8,097 nt of DNA from Clostridia bacterium. Lineage in GTDB: Bacteria; Bacillota_E; RBS10-35; JAJYVN01. This document shows, in pieces, positions 7,169-8,097 of this stretch. The notes beneath the pieces are model-generated. The model made no database searches. It was not told the origin of the DNA and saw nothing but the letters and a program-made list of their open reading frames with translations. Location of the stretch: NCBI GenBank assembly GCA_027335545.1, contig DAHWHV010000479.1:1-8097 (forward strand), in the 5' to 3' direction. The position numbers and the translations under genes are program-made. Position 1 is the stretch's first letter. Each line of letters starts with the position of its first letter.

Positions 7169-8026
7169 GTGGGGGGACGCGCCGGACTCCGGCGCGGTGG
7201 AGCGATCAGAGCAGGGCTGTGGTGGTCCTCTCCCTGGTGGCAGGCGGCGGCCCTGGGGGCGATCCAGGGCCTGACGGAGTTTCTGCCCGTCAGTTCCTCG
7301 GGGCACCTGGTCCTCCTGGAACGCGTTCTGGGCGTGCAGCGCCCGGGACTGGCGCTGGAGGCGGGCCTGCACCTGGGGACCCTGCTGGCGGTCGTTTGGG
7401 CGTACCGGCTGGATCTGCTGCGCATGGTCCGGGGCCTGGGCGGCCGGGGCCGGGGCGGCGAGGCGGGGCTGCCCCTGTGGCTGCTGGTGGGGTCCGTGCC
7501 CGCCGGTGTGCTCGGCGCCCTGCTTTCCGGTCCGGTCGAGCGACTCTTCTCGTCCCTGGGCGCCACCGCGGTCGCCTGGTGCGCCTGTGGGGCCGTGCTG
7601 TGGCTGGCCGCGCGGCGCCCCCCCGGGCGGCGCCGCCTGGGGGGGTTGCGCCTCGCCGACGCCCTCTGGATCGGGGTCGCCCAGGCCTTCGCCTTAGCCC
7701 CGGGGTTCTCGCGGTCGGGGGCGACGATCGCGGCGGGGCTGGGCCGCGGCCTGGCACCCGAGGAGGCGGCGCGCTTCGGCTTCCTGCTGTCGCTGCCGGC
7801 CGTGGGCGGGGCCGTCCTCTGGCATGGCGCGGGGTTGCTTGCGGGCGCGGGCGGGGGGGCGGCACTATGGTTGGGCGCCGCCGTGGCGGGCGCCGTGGGG
7901 CTGCTGGCCCTGCGCGCCTGCGTCGCGCGCGTGCGGACGGGCGCGCTTGGATCGTTCGGTTCCTATTGCCTCGCGCTGGGGGGGCTCCTGCTCCTGCGCG
8001 CGACGCTCACCGGAGAGTGGCGGTGA
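7169..8026 (+). CDS. uppP: Undecaprenyl-diphosphate phosphatase
   Basis: UppP (BacA) is an integral membrane enzyme that dephosphorylates undecaprenyl diphosphate to recycle the lipid carrier for peptidoglycan and other wall polymers; extra copies give bacitracin resistance. The 285-aa frame is mostly hydrophobic with several membrane helices. It carries both family signatures: QGLTEFLPVSSSGHL at 33-47, with Glu37, the Ser42-44 cluster and His46, and PGFSRSGATI at 178-187 with Arg182. LHLGTLLAV at 67-75 is also conserved. The length fits the family (about 270 aa) if translation starts downstream of GTG 7169. That GTG is the first possible start but has no ribosome binding site, and the first 17 or so residues do not resemble the family. 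CTG at 7217 or ATC at 7205 would give a more usual N-terminus. Its stop overlaps a following GTG. Confidence 0.92.
   Translation: MGGRAGLRRGGAIRAGLWWSSPWWQAAALGAIQGLTEFLPVSSSGHLVLLERVLGVQRPGLALEAGLHLGTLLAVVWAYRLDLLRMVRGLGGRGRGGEAGLPLWLLVGSVPAGVLGALLSGPVERLFSSLGATAVAWCACGAVLWLAARRPPGRRRLGGLRLADALWIGVAQAFALAPGFSRSGATIAAGLGRGLAPEEAARFGFLLSLPAVGGAVLWHGAGLLAGAGGGAALWLGAAVAGAVGLLALRACVARVRTGALGSFGSYCLALGGLLLLRATLTGEWR
7178..7196 (+). promoter_or_regulatory. Perfect hairpin at the uppP start region
   Basis: CGCGCCGG and CCGGCGCG form a perfect 8-bp stem with loop ACT. It falls three codons into the frame that begins at GTG 7169. If translation starts further on, the hairpin lies in the leader close to the start codon and could affect initiation. 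Confidence 0.4.
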
Positions 8027-8097
8027 CGGTGAAGAAACGGCGCCCGCCCGAGCGGCCCGGGCTGTGGCAGGGCCTGCCCCCGGCCCTGCCACGGGCC
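8023..8097 (+). CDS. Possible start of an FtsK/SpoIIIE-like gene (partial)
   Basis: A frame opens at GTG 8023, overlapping the uppP stop as GTGA, with GGAG 7 bases upstream. It is open to the window edge for 25 codons, encoding MTVKKRRPPERPGLWQ and onward. A short basic N-terminus before a hydrophobic region would fit the DNA translocase FtsK/SpoIIIE, which follows tepA-ylzJ in Bacillus. Too little is present to identify a family, and the same bases form a strong hairpin, so it may be non-coding. Confidence 0.35.
   Translation, partial: MTVKKRRPPERPGLWQGLPPALPRA
8064..8092 (+). terminator. Hairpin after uppP at the window edge
   Basis: GTGGCAGGGCC (8064-8074) and GGCCCTGCCAC (8082-8092) form a perfect 11-bp stem with a 7-base loop. 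GGCCC at 8054-8058 and GGGCC at 8093-8097 could extend it across a 5-base bulge. It resembles the hairpins after rnj and the hydrolase gene. If it is the uppP terminator, the overlapping frame from 8023 is not a gene. The window ends before any T-tract could be seen. Confidence 0.45.

Overview
This window is about 72% G+C (estimated by eye) and carries a recognisable Bacillota core cluster. An aspartokinase of the DapG type, DapA and RNase J are followed by TepA (ClpP-like) and YlzJ. In Bacillus subtilis the corresponding order is asd-dapG-dapA-rnjB-tepA-ylzJ-spoIIIE. TepA and YlzJ are largely Bacillota-specific, so the high G+C points to a high-GC Bacillota such as Thermaerobacter, Symbiobacterium or a limnochordal relative rather than an actinobacterium. 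The genus is an inference; no marker here fixes it.

Layout. Positions 1-100 are a GC-rich leader with no visible stop of an upstream gene. dapG (101-1321, +) and dapA (1351-2262, +) are tightly packed and supply diaminopimelate and dipicolinate precursors. The 293-base gap after dapA holds a weak hairpin, a perfect TATAAT and a structured leader ahead of the RNase J gene (2556-4280, +). That gene ends at a very strong hairpin. A 479-base non-coding stretch with several inverted repeats leads to a lone metallo-beta-lactamase-fold hydrolase gene (4760-5479, +), which ends at a 14-bp perfect hairpin. A 320-base structured non-coding region separates it from a convergent minus-strand pair, tepA (6940 to 6128) and ylzJ (6058 to 5834). 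Divergent from tepA, across a gap containing a 13-bp tandem repeat, lies uppP (7169-8026, +), encoding undecaprenyl-diphosphate phosphatase. A possible start of an FtsK/SpoIIIE-like gene overlaps the uppP stop and runs off the right edge, but the same bases form a terminator-like hairpin.

How the genes fit together. DapG and DapA perform the first and third steps of the aspartate-to-diaminopimelate route, which feeds peptidoglycan, lysine and (in spore formers) dipicolinate. UppP recycles the lipid carrier used in peptidoglycan synthesis. RNase J handles mRNA decay and processing. TepA and YlzJ are conserved neighbours of this cluster with less defined roles. Compared with the Bacillus order, tepA-ylzJ is inverted here and separated from rnj by the hydrolase gene, with uppP placed before the putative ftsK.

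I did not find a clearly new multi-gene system. The most unusual points are the RNase J leader and its missing canonical start, the altered metal-binding motif in the hydrolase, the 13-bp repeat array between tepA and uppP, the local inversion, and long perfect hairpins without U-tracts after stop codons.
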